NCBI GenBank assembly: GCA_963800065.1
Contig: CAWCZO010000011.1
Span: forward strand, 186,001 to 250,000
Direction of reading: 5' to 3'
Source of the DNA: CAWJFJ01 sp963800065
GTDB lineage: Bacteria; Actinomycetota; Acidimicrobiia; Acidimicrobiales; UBA8190
Length of the DNA: 64,000 nucleotides
Shown: positions 1-8,010 of the stretch, in pieces
Position numbering within the stretch: the first letter of the stretch is position 1
How the letters are laid out: each line of letters opens with the position of its first letter
Position numbers and translations under genes: made by a program
The notes under the pieces: model-generated
The model's input: only the letters and a program-made list of their open reading frames with translations
Databases searched by the model: none
Told to the model about the DNA's origin: nothing

Positions 1-13
1 ATCTCGCCGGTAA

Positions 14-35
14 ACGGTGGCTGAGGGGCCACCGT
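14..35. terminator. Hairpin near the left edge, terminator-like
   Basis: Perfect 8-bp arms, ACGGTGGC at 14-21 and GCCACCGT at 28-35, enclose a 6-nt loop. It lies about 110 bp past the stop of the minus-strand propeller gene and could end that transcript or one entering from outside the window. No T-tract follows on either strand. Confidence 0.4.
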
Positions 36-142
36 CGCCCCCAGACCCAGGTGTACCGGTATCTGTTTGAGCGGAAAGTGGTGGTCGTCGGTCATGGGAC
101 AAGCCTATCCGTCGGCCCAATTGGACCGAGGGCGAAACGTCC

Positions 143-1720
143 TTACGGCAACTGCGCTTCCGGAAGGTCGAGATCCTCGTCGAGCAGCTGCGTCGATTCC
201 TGTCCAAGGCCGACTGCGTCCGACCAGGCGAAGGTGCCCGACCAGTCAACCTCGCCGTAGTAGCCGCTGGGGTCCATCGTCGAGTACAAGGGCCCGGCCA
301 CGCGCACCGCAGGTGCGCCCGATCTGGGGTCAGCCAACCAGAGAGCATCGTCCGCCACGACGACCATCGTGCTCCCCTCCTTGGCCGGGACGGCCAGCAA
401 CGCGCCGGCCGGTGACAGGGACAGCGGATTCGGCCGTCCACCGGGGACCGTCGTCCACAGGGCACTGGTGGCATTCCACTGGGCCATCCAACCCGACGAA
501 TAGTAGGCCTCGCCGTTGGGACCGAAAGGGCCGGTGGCCGACGCCACTGCGAAGACGAGCATGCCCGACGACGACCAACGGGGGGCCAGACCCACCGAAC
601 CGGAGGGGATGGTCACCGCTTGGCAGGTTGCTGCAGGGAAACGGCACAGGTCGACGTCTCGCCCGAGCGTCCAGATGGGTCGGCCTTTGCCGGCCACAAC
701 GGCAACGGTGTCTCCGCCGGGTTCCGGCGCCAACCACGTGGGGCCGAGCAGCGAGGACGCCAACGCCACGGGTCGGTCGCCCCCGGCGGGCAGGCTGTAG
801 AGCGTTTGGCCGGTCAATGAATCTGAACCGGAGAACCCAGGGTCTTCCCAGAACAGAAGACCGCCTCCTTCGGGCCACCACGCGGCGAGGTCGATCCCAG
901 ATTCGGTCAATTGATAGGCGGTCACGGCCGGCCCACCTGAGGCCGAGACAATCCCCACGCGACCCACGGGTAGGGTCGCCGGAGAGGACGCCGTGGCAGG
1001 GTGCCCGAATACCGAATCGTCATAGGCCAGTTCGGTGCCGTCGGGGGCCCAGGCGATGGAGCCCACACCGGCGCCCGTGCCCACGGGCACGCTTGCCGGG
1101 GGGGAACCTGGATCGTCGATCCACACGTCTTCGGGCACACCGCCGGGAAAGTTGTATTCGGGTGCCACGGTGTAGGCCAACACCGAACCCACCGGCGACC
1201 AGGCGAACATGCCGATCCCGTTGGTCGTCACTTCCCGGGCGTGAGAGGAGCCGGCTTTTGCCAACCACAGGGTGGGAGCGGGCACGTCAAAGCCGTTAGC
1301 GGGACCGGTGTGGAGGAACGCCAGCCACTGGTCGTCGAGCGACCAGGCGGGGTTACTGTCGAACCCGCCCCCGGGGGGACCGGTGATCTCGGTCAGGGTT
1401 CCTGTATCGGAGAGAACCCCGAGACGCCCGCTGGATACGAAAGCGAGGTCTCCGTGCCCCGCCCATGCCGTCGCGTCGACCGTGACAGATCCAGGAGCCG
1501 GTGGATGGGGGGGACCTGGAGGGATGCTTGTGGAGCTCGGCTGGAGCGCGGTCGTGGTCGGGCTGGAGGGGGGCTGGGTGACCTGTTGTCGGCTCGAAGC
1601 GATGGTGGCCGTTGAGGAGTCCGGCGCCATGACCGCTCCCAACGCTGCCCCCCCGGCCCCCAAGGTCGTAACCAGAGCCACTGTCGCCCACGAGACGGAT
1701 CTTCTGGGGACCCCGGCCAT
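143..1720 (-). CDS. Secreted TolB/WD40-like beta-propeller protein
   Basis: 525 aa. The N-terminus (about residues 8-30) is a hydrophobic export signal or anchor, followed by a Ser/Thr/Pro-rich linker to about residue 75. The rest shows repeated blades with motifs such as NPAWSLDDQWLAF, FAWSPVGSVLAYT and IAWAPDGTELAYD, the pattern of TolB/PD40 propellers. The ATG at 1720 has an AGAGGTG Shine-Dalgarno (SD). No catalytic residues are recognisable, so an extracellular binding or sensing role is inferred. It is unlinked in function to its neighbours as far as can be seen. Confidence 0.75.
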   Translation of the reverse strand: MAGVPRRSVSWATVALVTTLGAGGAALGAVMAPDSSTATIASSRQQVTQPPSSPTTTALQPSSTSIPPGPPHPPAPGSVTVDATAWAGHGDLAFVSSGRLGVLSDTGTLTEITGPPGGGFDSNPAWSLDDQWLAFLHTGPANGFDVPAPTLWLAKAGSSHAREVTTNGIGMFAWSPVGSVLAYTVAPEYNFPGGVPEDVWIDDPGSPPASVPVGTGAGVGSIAWAPDGTELAYDDSVFGHPATASSPATLPVGRVGIVSASGGPAVTAYQLTESGIDLAAWWPEGGGLLFWEDPGFSGSDSLTGQTLYSLPAGGDRPVALASSLLGPTWLAPEPGGDTVAVVAGKGRPIWTLGRDVDLCRFPAATCQAVTIPSGSVGLAPRWSSSGMLVFAVASATGPFGPNGEAYYSSGWMAQWNATSALWTTVPGGRPNPLSLSPAGALLAVPAKEGSTMVVVADDALWLADPRSGAPAVRVAGPLYSTMDPSGYYGEVDWSGTFAWSDAVGLGQESTQLLDEDLDLPEAQLP

Positions 1721-1896
1721 GCGTCACCTCTTCGGACTTTGGTCGTCACGATCTTCTCGGACGTGGACCTACGTCGCAAGGAAGAACCGATGACTCCGTT
1801 CGTACCGACACGGGTCGACTACCAAGCCGCCCACCCTGATGGCCGAGCGGACCGCTTGTGCTGATGATCCTGTTCGAGATCGTCTTGAGCCGGGGC

Positions 1897-2337
1897 TCAG
1901 CTTCGCTCGGTGTCGACAATGAGGAGGCTGCACGGACACTGGTGCGACACCTTGTTGGGAACACTCCCGAGCATGAACCGTTTCATCCCCGCCATGCCCC
2001 TGTTCCCGACAACGAGGAGATCGGCATCAGTGGCCTCGGCGATCCTGATGAGCGCATCGGCCGGGTCACCCTCAGGGTTGTGAACTTCGGCGGACACGCC
2101 TTGTCGCCCGGCCTCGGCCAGCACGGCCGCTCTGACTTGTTCGGCATGGTCGCGCAGACTGGCACTGATGGCCTGCGCTGCTCCGGGAACATCGGAGAAT
2201 CCCAACGTCGTGGCGGAGTGAACCGAATGGACGGCGTGCACCTTGGCCCCTGTCATCTTGGCCAGGGCGAACGCCTCGTTGACGGCGACTCCTGCCCGGT
2301 CCGAACCGTCGGTACCAACGACAATGGCCTTGTACAT
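1897..2337 (-). CDS. Universal stress protein, UspA family
   Basis: 146 aa single Usp domain. It begins MYKAIVVGTDGSD, the family's first strand and Asp-containing ATP loop. It ends with VVGNRGMAGMKRFMLGSVPNKVSHQCPCSLLIV, which carries the G-2x-G-9x-G-(S) nucleotide-binding signature, so ATP binding is expected. The ATG at 2337 is preceded by an AGGGGAG SD; a longer in-frame reading upstream lacks one. It is monocistronic. Usp proteins act in the cytosol under stress; the partner is unknown. A second UspA lies at 36172-36600. Confidence 0.88.
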   Translation of the reverse strand: MYKAIVVGTDGSDRAGVAVNEAFALAKMTGAKVHAVHSVHSATTLGFSDVPGAAQAISASLRDHAEQVRAAVLAEAGRQGVSAEVHNPEGDPADALIRIAEATDADLLVVGNRGMAGMKRFMLGSVPNKVSHQCPCSLLIVDTERS

Positions 2338-2431
2338 GGGGGCTCCCCTCGCCGTCGCCCGCAGCATCGACGCCAACGCCTGGGCGTTGAAGACTCCTTT
2401 GCCACCAATCTATTGGCCTCGGTCTATTGCT

Positions 2432-2803
2432 TCAACCGCGGTCCGGCGGGACGCTCCCGGGATGCCGCCCCACGGGTTCGGGCTGGTCGGGTTCCGCGGG
2501 TATCCCGTCACGACCCCTCTCGAGCGTCAAGTGGTCGATCTCCTCGAGGATCTCCATCGAGGCCAGGACTGCTCCGGAGAACTCGAGAGGGCTCATCCTC
2601 TCCCAGAACGCCGTGAGTTCCGCCTCGCTCTCCCACCGGGCGATGCCTATGAGACAGTCATCGTCGTCGGTGGCACGCAGGAGCGTGCTGCCCATCGCCC
2701 CCGGTTGCGTCGAGCGGATGCGCAGGGTCCCCTCGTGCCACCAGGTGGCGAAGTCCGCTCTCCGGGCGGCCTCGACCCTCCAGCGGTAGATCACACGAAT
2801 CAC
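2432..2803 (-). CDS. Small antibiotic-biosynthesis-monooxygenase (ABM)-like protein
   Basis: 123 aa. It has the layout of a ferredoxin-like dimeric alpha/beta barrel: MIRVIYRWRVE strand, FATWWHEGT helix, ATDDDDCLIGIARWESEAEL strand-helix. The C-terminal 25 residues are Pro/Gly-rich and probably disordered. Such proteins are small monooxygenases or stress proteins, and no substrate can be assigned. The GTG at 2803 has no SD; a TATAGT box 8 nt upstream suggests a leaderless transcript. Confidence 0.6.
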   Translation of the reverse strand: MIRVIYRWRVEAARRADFATWWHEGTLRIRSTQPGAMGSTLLRATDDDDCLIGIARWESEAELTAFWERMSPLEFSGAVLASMEILEEIDHLTLERGRDGIPAEPDQPEPVGRHPGSVPPDRG

Positions 2804-2811
2804 CGGGTCCG

Positions 2812-2817
2812 ACTATA
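2812..2817 (-). promoter_or_regulatory. -10 box of a leaderless promoter for the ABM-like gene
   Basis: TATAGT on the minus strand ends 8 nt before the GTG start at 2803, so transcription should begin at or next to the start codon. No clear -35 hexamer is visible. Confidence 0.5.
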
Positions 2818-2924
2818 TGTGTGGTTCGTCGGTTCACCGCGGAGCGCTCGGCATCGTGCTGGCCAGTCATCCCGGTAGACATGCGAAGATCTGAGGTCGC
2901 CTTCATCCAGACAAGGGAGAGGTC

Positions 2925-3725
2925 GTGGCAAAGCTGATCCTCATCACAGGGGCCTCGGCCGGCATCGGTCAGGCGTGCGCAGACCGTCTCCACCAGAACG
3001 GTTGGACGGTCGTGGGGGCCAGTCGACGGGGGACGTCGTCGGGCGGTTGGACCCCGATGGTGATGGACGTGGATAGCGACGAGTCGGTGAGCCGGGGGGT
3101 GGCGACGATCGTCGGGGAACATTCCCGTCTGGACGGCGTCGTCGCCTGCGCCGGTTGGGGCCTGGCCGGCCCCGTGGAGATGACCCCCATCTCCGAGGCC
3201 AAGGATCAGATGGAGACCAACTTCTGGGGAGCCGTCCGGGTCGTCCGGGAAGCACTCCCGGTCATGCGCCGCCAAGGGGGCGGACGGATCGTGCTCATCG
3301 GCTCGATCGGTGGTGTCATCGGCATCCCGTTCCAGGCCTTCTACAGCGCCAGCAAATTCGCCTTGGAAGGCTACGGGGAGGCTCTGGCCCATGAGGTGAC
3401 ACCTTTCGGTATCCAAGTGACGATCGTCGAGCCGGGAAACGTCCGGACCGACTTCACGCGAAGCCGACGCACCGTGGAGCCCCCCAGCGGGGACGAGACG
3501 TACTCGGCCGCCGTGGCCAAGGCCGTCGGGTTGATGGAGAAGGACGAAGCGAACGGTGTCGATCCGAACGATGTCGCCGTCGCCGTCGAGCGAATTCTCC
3601 GGGCGTCCCGGCCCCGGCGGCGGGTGTCCGTCGGCAAGATGGACGAACGGGTCGGCATCCTGGCCAAACGGCTGTTGCCCTACCGCTTCTTCGAGAAGGC
3701 GGCCAAGAGCAGTCTGGGTGTCTGA
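2925..3725 (+). CDS. Short-chain dehydrogenase/reductase (SDR)
   Basis: 266 aa, classical SDR length. The nucleotide-binding TGASAGIG is at residues 8-15, the catalytic Ser near 127 (LIGS), and the Y-x3-K pair at 140/144 (YSASK). The region after the active site (FGIQVTIVEPGNVRTDF) is also typical. The GTG at 2925 follows an AAGGGAGAG SD. It is an NAD(P)-dependent oxidoreductase of unknown substrate in the cytosol. It stands alone, between convergent and divergent neighbours. Confidence 0.88.
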   Translation: MAKLILITGASAGIGQACADRLHQNGWTVVGASRRGTSSGGWTPMVMDVDSDESVSRGVATIVGEHSRLDGVVACAGWGLAGPVEMTPISEAKDQMETNFWGAVRVVREALPVMRRQGGGRIVLIGSIGGVIGIPFQAFYSASKFALEGYGEALAHEVTPFGIQVTIVEPGNVRTDFTRSRRTVEPPSGDETYSAAVAKAVGLMEKDEANGVDPNDVAVAVERILRASRPRRRVSVGKMDERVGILAKRLLPYRFFEKAAKSSLGV

Positions 3726-3761
3726 GCAGCGTCCGCCCGTCACCGCTGCTCACCTCCGAGG

Positions 3762-4717
3762 TCAGGAGGCGTTGGGCGACAGGTGACGGGCGAGGAAGGC
3801 GAGCGACGGCGGTTCCTGGGCGCGGAAGAACGGTCCTGTGTGACAGCCCTTGGAGATCTCGACCACGGTACCGGGCGGCAATTTCCGCACCAGGGCCACG
3901 ACGCCGGGATGGAAGGGGTCACTGAGACCCGAGGCCACCCGGACGGGGGTCCTCCGCAGGGCGCCGGCATGCGTCACCGCATCGTTGGCGGCGAAGTCGG
4001 TCGCCGAGGCGTACGCCCCGGGGCTGGCTCCCTCGGCCTCGGCGTAGGTCGTCCACACGGCCGGGGAGATGGCCGCCACGGCGGCGAAGAGGTCCGGATG
4101 CTTCTCGGCCATGAGCAGCGCCCCGTAGCCCCCCATCGAGATACCCATGATTCCCACCGGCTCCGGACCCCGACCGAGCCCCCGTGCCTGGCACATCGGA
4201 ATCAGCTCGTCGATCACCATGCCCATGGGATCGTCGCCCCGGTGCGCGTGCCAGTATCCGCCGCCACCGTCCGCCGCCACCATGGCCATGGGGGGGGGAG
4301 TGGTCGGCCGTTCACGTGCAGGGCGAGCGCCTGCGGTAACGACAGACCGGCCAGCGCGTCGGTGTGATTGGCGCCGTACCCGTGCAGCACGACAATGAGG
4401 GGCAGGACGCTCCCCGGGTCGTGCCCTGGCGGGTAGGCGATGGTGTACCCGACCGTGCGCCGGCGGGCCCGCGAGAAGAACCGACCGGAGAGGCCCGGAC
4501 CGAGGGGCGAGAACACCTCCGCCGGGACAGCCACGGTGCACGCCCCTTCGAAGTCGAGCAGCACCTGGCGCCCCGGGAGCACCCCATGCGAGACGAGACC
4601 CACTCCGGCGGCGGCCGCACCGGCGACGGTGGCGGTGGCACCGAGACCCCATGCCAACAGGCGGCGTCGGGAGATGCGGCCCCGTAGGTCCCGCTCAGAC
4701 GGCGCCGGCCGATCCAT
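3762..4717 (-). pseudogene. Frameshifted TAT-exported alpha/beta hydrolase (esterase-like)
   Basis: Two overlapping reading frames make one protein. The segment from 4717 down to about 4298 encodes a twin-arginine signal (RISRRRLLAWG, residues about 14-24) and the strand VLPLIVVLHGYGANHTD. The segment from about 4289 to 3762 encodes GISMGGYGALLMAEKHPD (nucleophile Ser in GxSxG), SDPFHPG (acid) and GCHTGPFF (His), as in esterase D/PHB-depolymerase-like hydrolases. The break sits in a run of nine G at 4290-4298; one more G rejoins the frames exactly. The organism may therefore have an intact gene of about 318 codons. A perfect palindrome lies just upstream of the start. Confidence 0.8.
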
Positions 4718-4723
4718 GGCGGC

Positions 4724-4750
4724 ACGGTATATCGTCTACCGATATACCGT
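4724..4750. promoter_or_regulatory. 27-bp perfect palindrome, probable operator
   Basis: ACGGTATATCG at 4724-4734 and CGATATACCGT at 4740-4750 are perfect 11-bp arms around a 5-bp spacer. The near arm begins 7 bp upstream of the esterase ATG (4717). It is markedly AT-richer than its surroundings. This is the form of a binding site for a dimeric regulator (TetR, PadR or GntR type); no such regulator gene is adjacent. Confidence 0.65.
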
Positions 4751-4841
4751 CAACCGGGCTACAGGAGGGCCGCTGGCCGGGACCCGAAGGCCGCCCCCGG
4801 TCGAAGCGATTCCAGCGCAGCAGCGGCGGAATCCTGACGGT

Positions 4842-5222
4842 TCAGCTCTCGTGACGAACGTCTCGGGCGATCTGGCGCAGTCGCATGGCGAGACGGATCC
4901 TCGCGTCGGCGGTCTGCGGCCAGTAGAAAAGGGGGAGGTCGTCTTCGACCACGAGGCCTTCGTCCTTCAACTCGTGGAAGAGGCCCCTCAGCCGCCGGCT
5001 GAACTTGTTGACGAACCGAGCCGATTGCTCGGTCGCCGAGAGCTCCGGAGACTCGGAATCGAGGAGATCACCTTCGGGGTCCCGATTCTCGAACAGGAAG
5101 ATGCTTCCGGCGACGAAGTCGGCCCGGTCAGCCAGAAGACGATGGCGGTGAGCGAGTGCGTCTTCCTTGCCTCCTCGTGAAAGGAGCGGGCGTTTCGCCT
5201 GGTCGCGCTTGGTGATTGCCAC
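4842..5222 (-). CDS. Hypothetical protein, basic and helical
   Basis: 126 aa, not recognised. It is rich in Arg/Asp/Glu with helical segments (ESPELSATEQSARFVNKFSRRLRGLFHELKDEGLV, then DARIRLAMRLRQIARDV) that could form a small winged-helix or all-helical domain. No signal peptide or membrane segment is present. The GTG at 5222 has no SD, but a TAGTCT box lies exactly 6 nt upstream, matching the leaderless pattern seen elsewhere in the window. A DNA-binding role, perhaps at the palindrome 90 bp downstream, is possible but unproven. Confidence 0.55.
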   Translation of the reverse strand: MAITKRDQAKRPLLSRGGKEDALAHRHRLLADRADFVAGSIFLFENRDPEGDLLDSESPELSATEQSARFVNKFSRRLRGLFHELKDEGLVVEDDLPLFYWPQTADARIRLAMRLRQIARDVRHES

Positions 5223-5228
5223 ACACCC

Positions 5229-5234
5229 AGACTA
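5229..5234 (-). promoter_or_regulatory. -10 box of a leaderless promoter
   Basis: TAGTCT on the minus strand, 6 nt before the GTG at 5222. Confidence 0.4.
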
Positions 5235-5331
5235 TGAGGCGTATGAACGAATTTGTGCAGGGTGTCGTTCAATTCCGGCCCTTCGGGCCTCTCACACGCG
5301 ATCATTGTGGAGCTGTTGTGAAAAGGAACTC

Positions 5332-6933
5332 GTGCCACGTCGACATCGGATGCACGACACCCGGACACGGCGGTTGACCGTTCAGATGGGAGACAGGGTG
5401 GAACCACGCGACGGGGTGCAGACGGTCGAGCGGGTCGATCCACCCGACGACGGCACCCAGGGGGCGGCCACGCCACGCACCCCGCGCCGTGGGTCCCCGG
5501 ACCGTCCGGGAACCCAGGGGGCACTTCCCGTGGGGATCATCGGTGTGGTCGTCGGCTGCCTGGTGGCATGGCGCTCCGCCCTCCACAACGGCGTCTTCGA
5601 TGACACCTTCTGGCACTGGGCCACGGGGAATTGGATGCTCGACCATCATCGCGTCCTCACCCACGACATCTACTCCTACACTGTCCACGGCCACTCCTGG
5701 ATCACGCCCGAGTGGGGCTACGCCGTCCTGTTGGCGGAATCGGTCCGTCTCATCGGCCCGGTGGCCTTCTGGCTCCTGTCGGCCGGGCTGGCCTCGCTCA
5801 CGGTGATCGTCGTCGCCATACGGAGCCGGTGGCACGGCTCGGGCTGGACCTGGACGGGCCTGCTCTGCGTGGAGACGGGAGTGGCCGTCACCCTGTCTCT
5901 GGACGACCGCCCGCAGATGGTGAGCTACCTCTTCCTGGCCCTCCTGCTTCTGCTGTTGTCGCTGGCCCGTCGCCGTGCCGGTTGGTTGTACGGCGTGCCT
6001 CTCCTGTTCGTGCTGTGGGCCAACATGCACGGCAGCTTCCTCCTCGGTCTCGGAGTTCTCGCTCTGGAGGTCATCGCCGCCCTGGTCCGCATCCACCTCG
6101 GGCGGGTGAAGGTCTCCGATCCTCTGCGCGTGAAACCGGCGGTGGCCACCTTGGTCGGGGCCGTGATCGCCACCCTCGTCAATCCGTTCGGGCCGCGGGT
6201 CTACGAGAGCGCTCTGGGGGTGACCTTCAACTCGACCATCAGGCAGCTGATCGAAGAGTGGCAGTCGCCCGACTTCCACACCACGGCCATCCTGGCCGTG
6301 GTGATCCTGCCGGTGGCCGTCACCGTGGCCTATCTCGCTCTCACCCGGGAAGACGTGCCCGCCATGGAGTTGGTACTGGCCGGATTCCTCCTGGTCGCCA
6401 CCCTGCAGGCGGTGCGCTTCCTTCCCTACTTCGCCATCGCCTGGTGCGCCCTGGCGGCGCGGTGTTCCCCTCTGCGCCAGGAGAAGGTGCGACCGACCCT
6501 CCTCGTCTGGCCCGTGCTGGCCGTGTTGGCGGTGTCACTTCTCCAGGGACCGTGGTGGCCGGCGGGCACGCCGGCAGCCAGCGTCCCCGTCAAAGCCGTC
6601 CGCTATCTCGAACACCGACCCGGCCGGGTGTTCTCCACCTATCTCTGGAACGACTACCTCGACTATGTCGGGATCCCCGAGTTCGTCGACGGGCGGACCG
6701 AGCTGTACACGTCCGGACCGGTCCTCCGGCAGTACCTGGCCGTGGACGACCTGACCAGCGCGCCGGACCCGATCCTGCGCTCCTATCACGTCGAGTACGT
6801 CCTGTGGCCCACCGGCACGGCGCTCTCGTTCTATCTGAGGGAGGACGCCAACTGGCGCGTGGTGTGGAGATCCTCCCAGGCCACGGTGTTCCGCTACGTC
6901 GGATCCGGGACGCGACAACGGCTCAGCCCGTGA
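5332..6933 (+). CDS. Polytopic membrane protein, GT-C-like
   Basis: About 533 aa with 9-11 predicted membrane helices between residues about 60 and 430, then a soluble C-terminal domain of about 110 residues. The first extracytoplasmic loop carries FDDTFWHWATGNWMLDHH and later WITPEWG, acidic and aromatic features like those of lipid-linked GT-C glycosyltransferases; the family is not certain. The chosen GTG at 5332 follows AAAGGA with a 4-nt spacer; ATG at 5350 or 5386 is also possible. A 14-bp hairpin at the stop ends the gene. Glycosyl transfer at the membrane is an inference from topology. Confidence 0.72.
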   Translation: MPRRHRMHDTRTRRLTVQMGDRVEPRDGVQTVERVDPPDDGTQGAATPRTPRRGSPDRPGTQGALPVGIIGVVVGCLVAWRSALHNGVFDDTFWHWATGNWMLDHHRVLTHDIYSYTVHGHSWITPEWGYAVLLAESVRLIGPVAFWLLSAGLASLTVIVVAIRSRWHGSGWTWTGLLCVETGVAVTLSLDDRPQMVSYLFLALLLLLLSLARRRAGWLYGVPLLFVLWANMHGSFLLGLGVLALEVIAALVRIHLGRVKVSDPLRVKPAVATLVGAVIATLVNPFGPRVYESALGVTFNSTIRQLIEEWQSPDFHTTAILAVVILPVAVTVAYLALTREDVPAMELVLAGFLLVATLQAVRFLPYFAIAWCALAARCSPLRQEKVRPTLLVWPVLAVLAVSLLQGPWWPAGTPAASVPVKAVRYLEHRPGRVFSTYLWNDYLDYVGIPEFVDGRTELYTSGPVLRQYLAVDDLTSAPDPILRSYHVEYVLWPTGTALSFYLREDANWRVVWRSSQATVFRYVGSGTRQRLSP

Positions 6934-6954
6934 ACACGAGCTGAGCCGTTGTCG
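6913..6954. terminator. Bidirectional terminator hairpin
   Basis: Perfect 14-bp arms: CGACAACGGCTCAG at 6913-6926 and CTGAGCCGTTGTCG at 6941-6954. The stop codon of the membrane-protein gene lies in the loop. It separates that gene from the convergent flp gene. A second, weaker hairpin (GGTCCG at 6985-6990 with CGGACC at 6998-7003) lies closer to flp and may serve it. Confidence 0.75.
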
Positions 6955-7030
6955 TCACTGGGGACACACTCTGCGATGAGAGCCGGTCCGTTCCTTTCGG
7001 ACCCGACCGCCCACCGTGAGCAGAAACCAG

Positions 7031-7234
7031 TTACGGATTGTTGACGCTGTTGGCGACGTTGTTCAGGGTGTTGTTGACCGAGCCACCCAGGAAGTGCAGG
7101 GCCACCAACGCCACGACGGCAATCAGAGCGAGGAGCAGCGCGTACTCGACGAGACTGGCGCCGAACTGATCCCTCTTGGTCCACATGTTGCGGATCGGGT
7201 CGACCATCCGCGTCACGAGCGAGACGATATTCAC
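7031..7234 (-). CDS. flp: Flp/Fap-type pilin prepilin
   Basis: 67 aa prepilin, the major subunit of the Tad pilus. After a 25-residue hydrophilic leader comes G25/ASLVEY, the prepilin-peptidase site with Glu at +5 and Tyr at +6. A single hydrophobic helix (VEYALLLALIAVVALVALHFL) and a short Asn-rich tail follow, giving a mature pilin of 42 residues. The GTG at 7234 has an AAGGGGGG SD. It sits 119 bp downstream of the response-regulator gene on the same strand. The prepilin peptidase (TadV) is not in this window. Confidence 0.92.
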   Translation of the reverse strand: MNIVSLVTRMVDPIRNMWTKRDQFGASLVEYALLLALIAVVALVALHFLGGSVNNTLNNVANSVNNP

Positions 7235-7353
7235 GTTTCCCCCCTTGGTTCACCTTGAACGCTACGTTTCACTATCCGCGAATAGGGGCGCCGCTTCCAT
7301 AGGCTCCCAGGCCCAATCTTGGCGCTGTCCAGCCGAAACATGGGTCCTGCGAC

Positions 7354-8010
7354 CTAGTCGAGCTGGATGAGGCCCATGCGCACGGCCTTCAGCACGGCCT
7401 GCGCCCGGTCATGGGAGTCGAGCTTCTGATAGATCGAGGACAGGTGGTTCTTGACCGTCTTGGCGCTGATGTAGAGCCGGCGACCCACCTCGGGAATGGA
7501 TGCGCCGGTGGCCACCAGCCGGAGGACTTCCTCCTCACGCTTGCTGATGAGCGGCCGCGACCCGGTGGGCAACCTCGTCATGATGGCCACCCCCTCGCTG
7601 TCGGGGGTGACGGGAGTGGCCGACGGTGACAGCACCAGGGCACCGGGTGGCGCCGCCACCACCTCGCCCAGGGCACCGACGATCTCGGCCGTGGTGCTGT
7701 CCTTCACCAGGTAGCCCACCGCTCCGGCGGCCAGGGCCGAGGACACGGCCGTCTCGTCCGACAACATCGACAATGCCACCACCTTCGTGCCGGGCACGAG
7801 GCTCCGGATCCGCTTGGTGGCGGCCACCCCCGAGAGCACGGGGAGCGAGAGGTCCATGAGGACGATGTCGGGTCGGAGCTTCTCGGCCAGCTCCACCGCC
7901 TCCTCGCCGTCGGCCGCCTCCCCGACGACCTCGTAGCCGGCGTGTTCCAGGGCCCAGTGCAGCCCCTCACGCACCATGGCGTGGTCATCGGCGATCAGGA
8001 CTCGGACCAT
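7354..8010 (-). CDS. NarL/LuxR-type response regulator
   Basis: 218 aa. The receiver domain (1-120) has the acidic pair DD at 8-9, phospho-acceptor Asp53 (IVLMDLSLP) and Lys in YLVKD. A linker leads to a LuxR helix-turn-helix at about 155-215 (SKREEEVLRLVATGASIPEVGRRL, then SAKTVKNHLSSIYQKL). Its start overlaps the kinase stop by one base (TGATG), so translation is coupled. The location between tad genes and flp suggests it controls pilus expression. No operator can be identified from sequence alone. Confidence 0.93.
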   Translation of the reverse strand: MVRVLIADDHAMVREGLHWALEHAGYEVVGEAADGEEAVELAEKLRPDIVLMDLSLPVLSGVAATKRIRSLVPGTKVVALSMLSDETAVSSALAAGAVGYLVKDSTTAEIVGALGEVVAAPPGALVLSPSATPVTPDSEGVAIMTRLPTGSRPLISKREEEVLRLVATGASIPEVGRRLYISAKTVKNHLSSIYQKLDSHDRAQAVLKAVRMGLIQLD

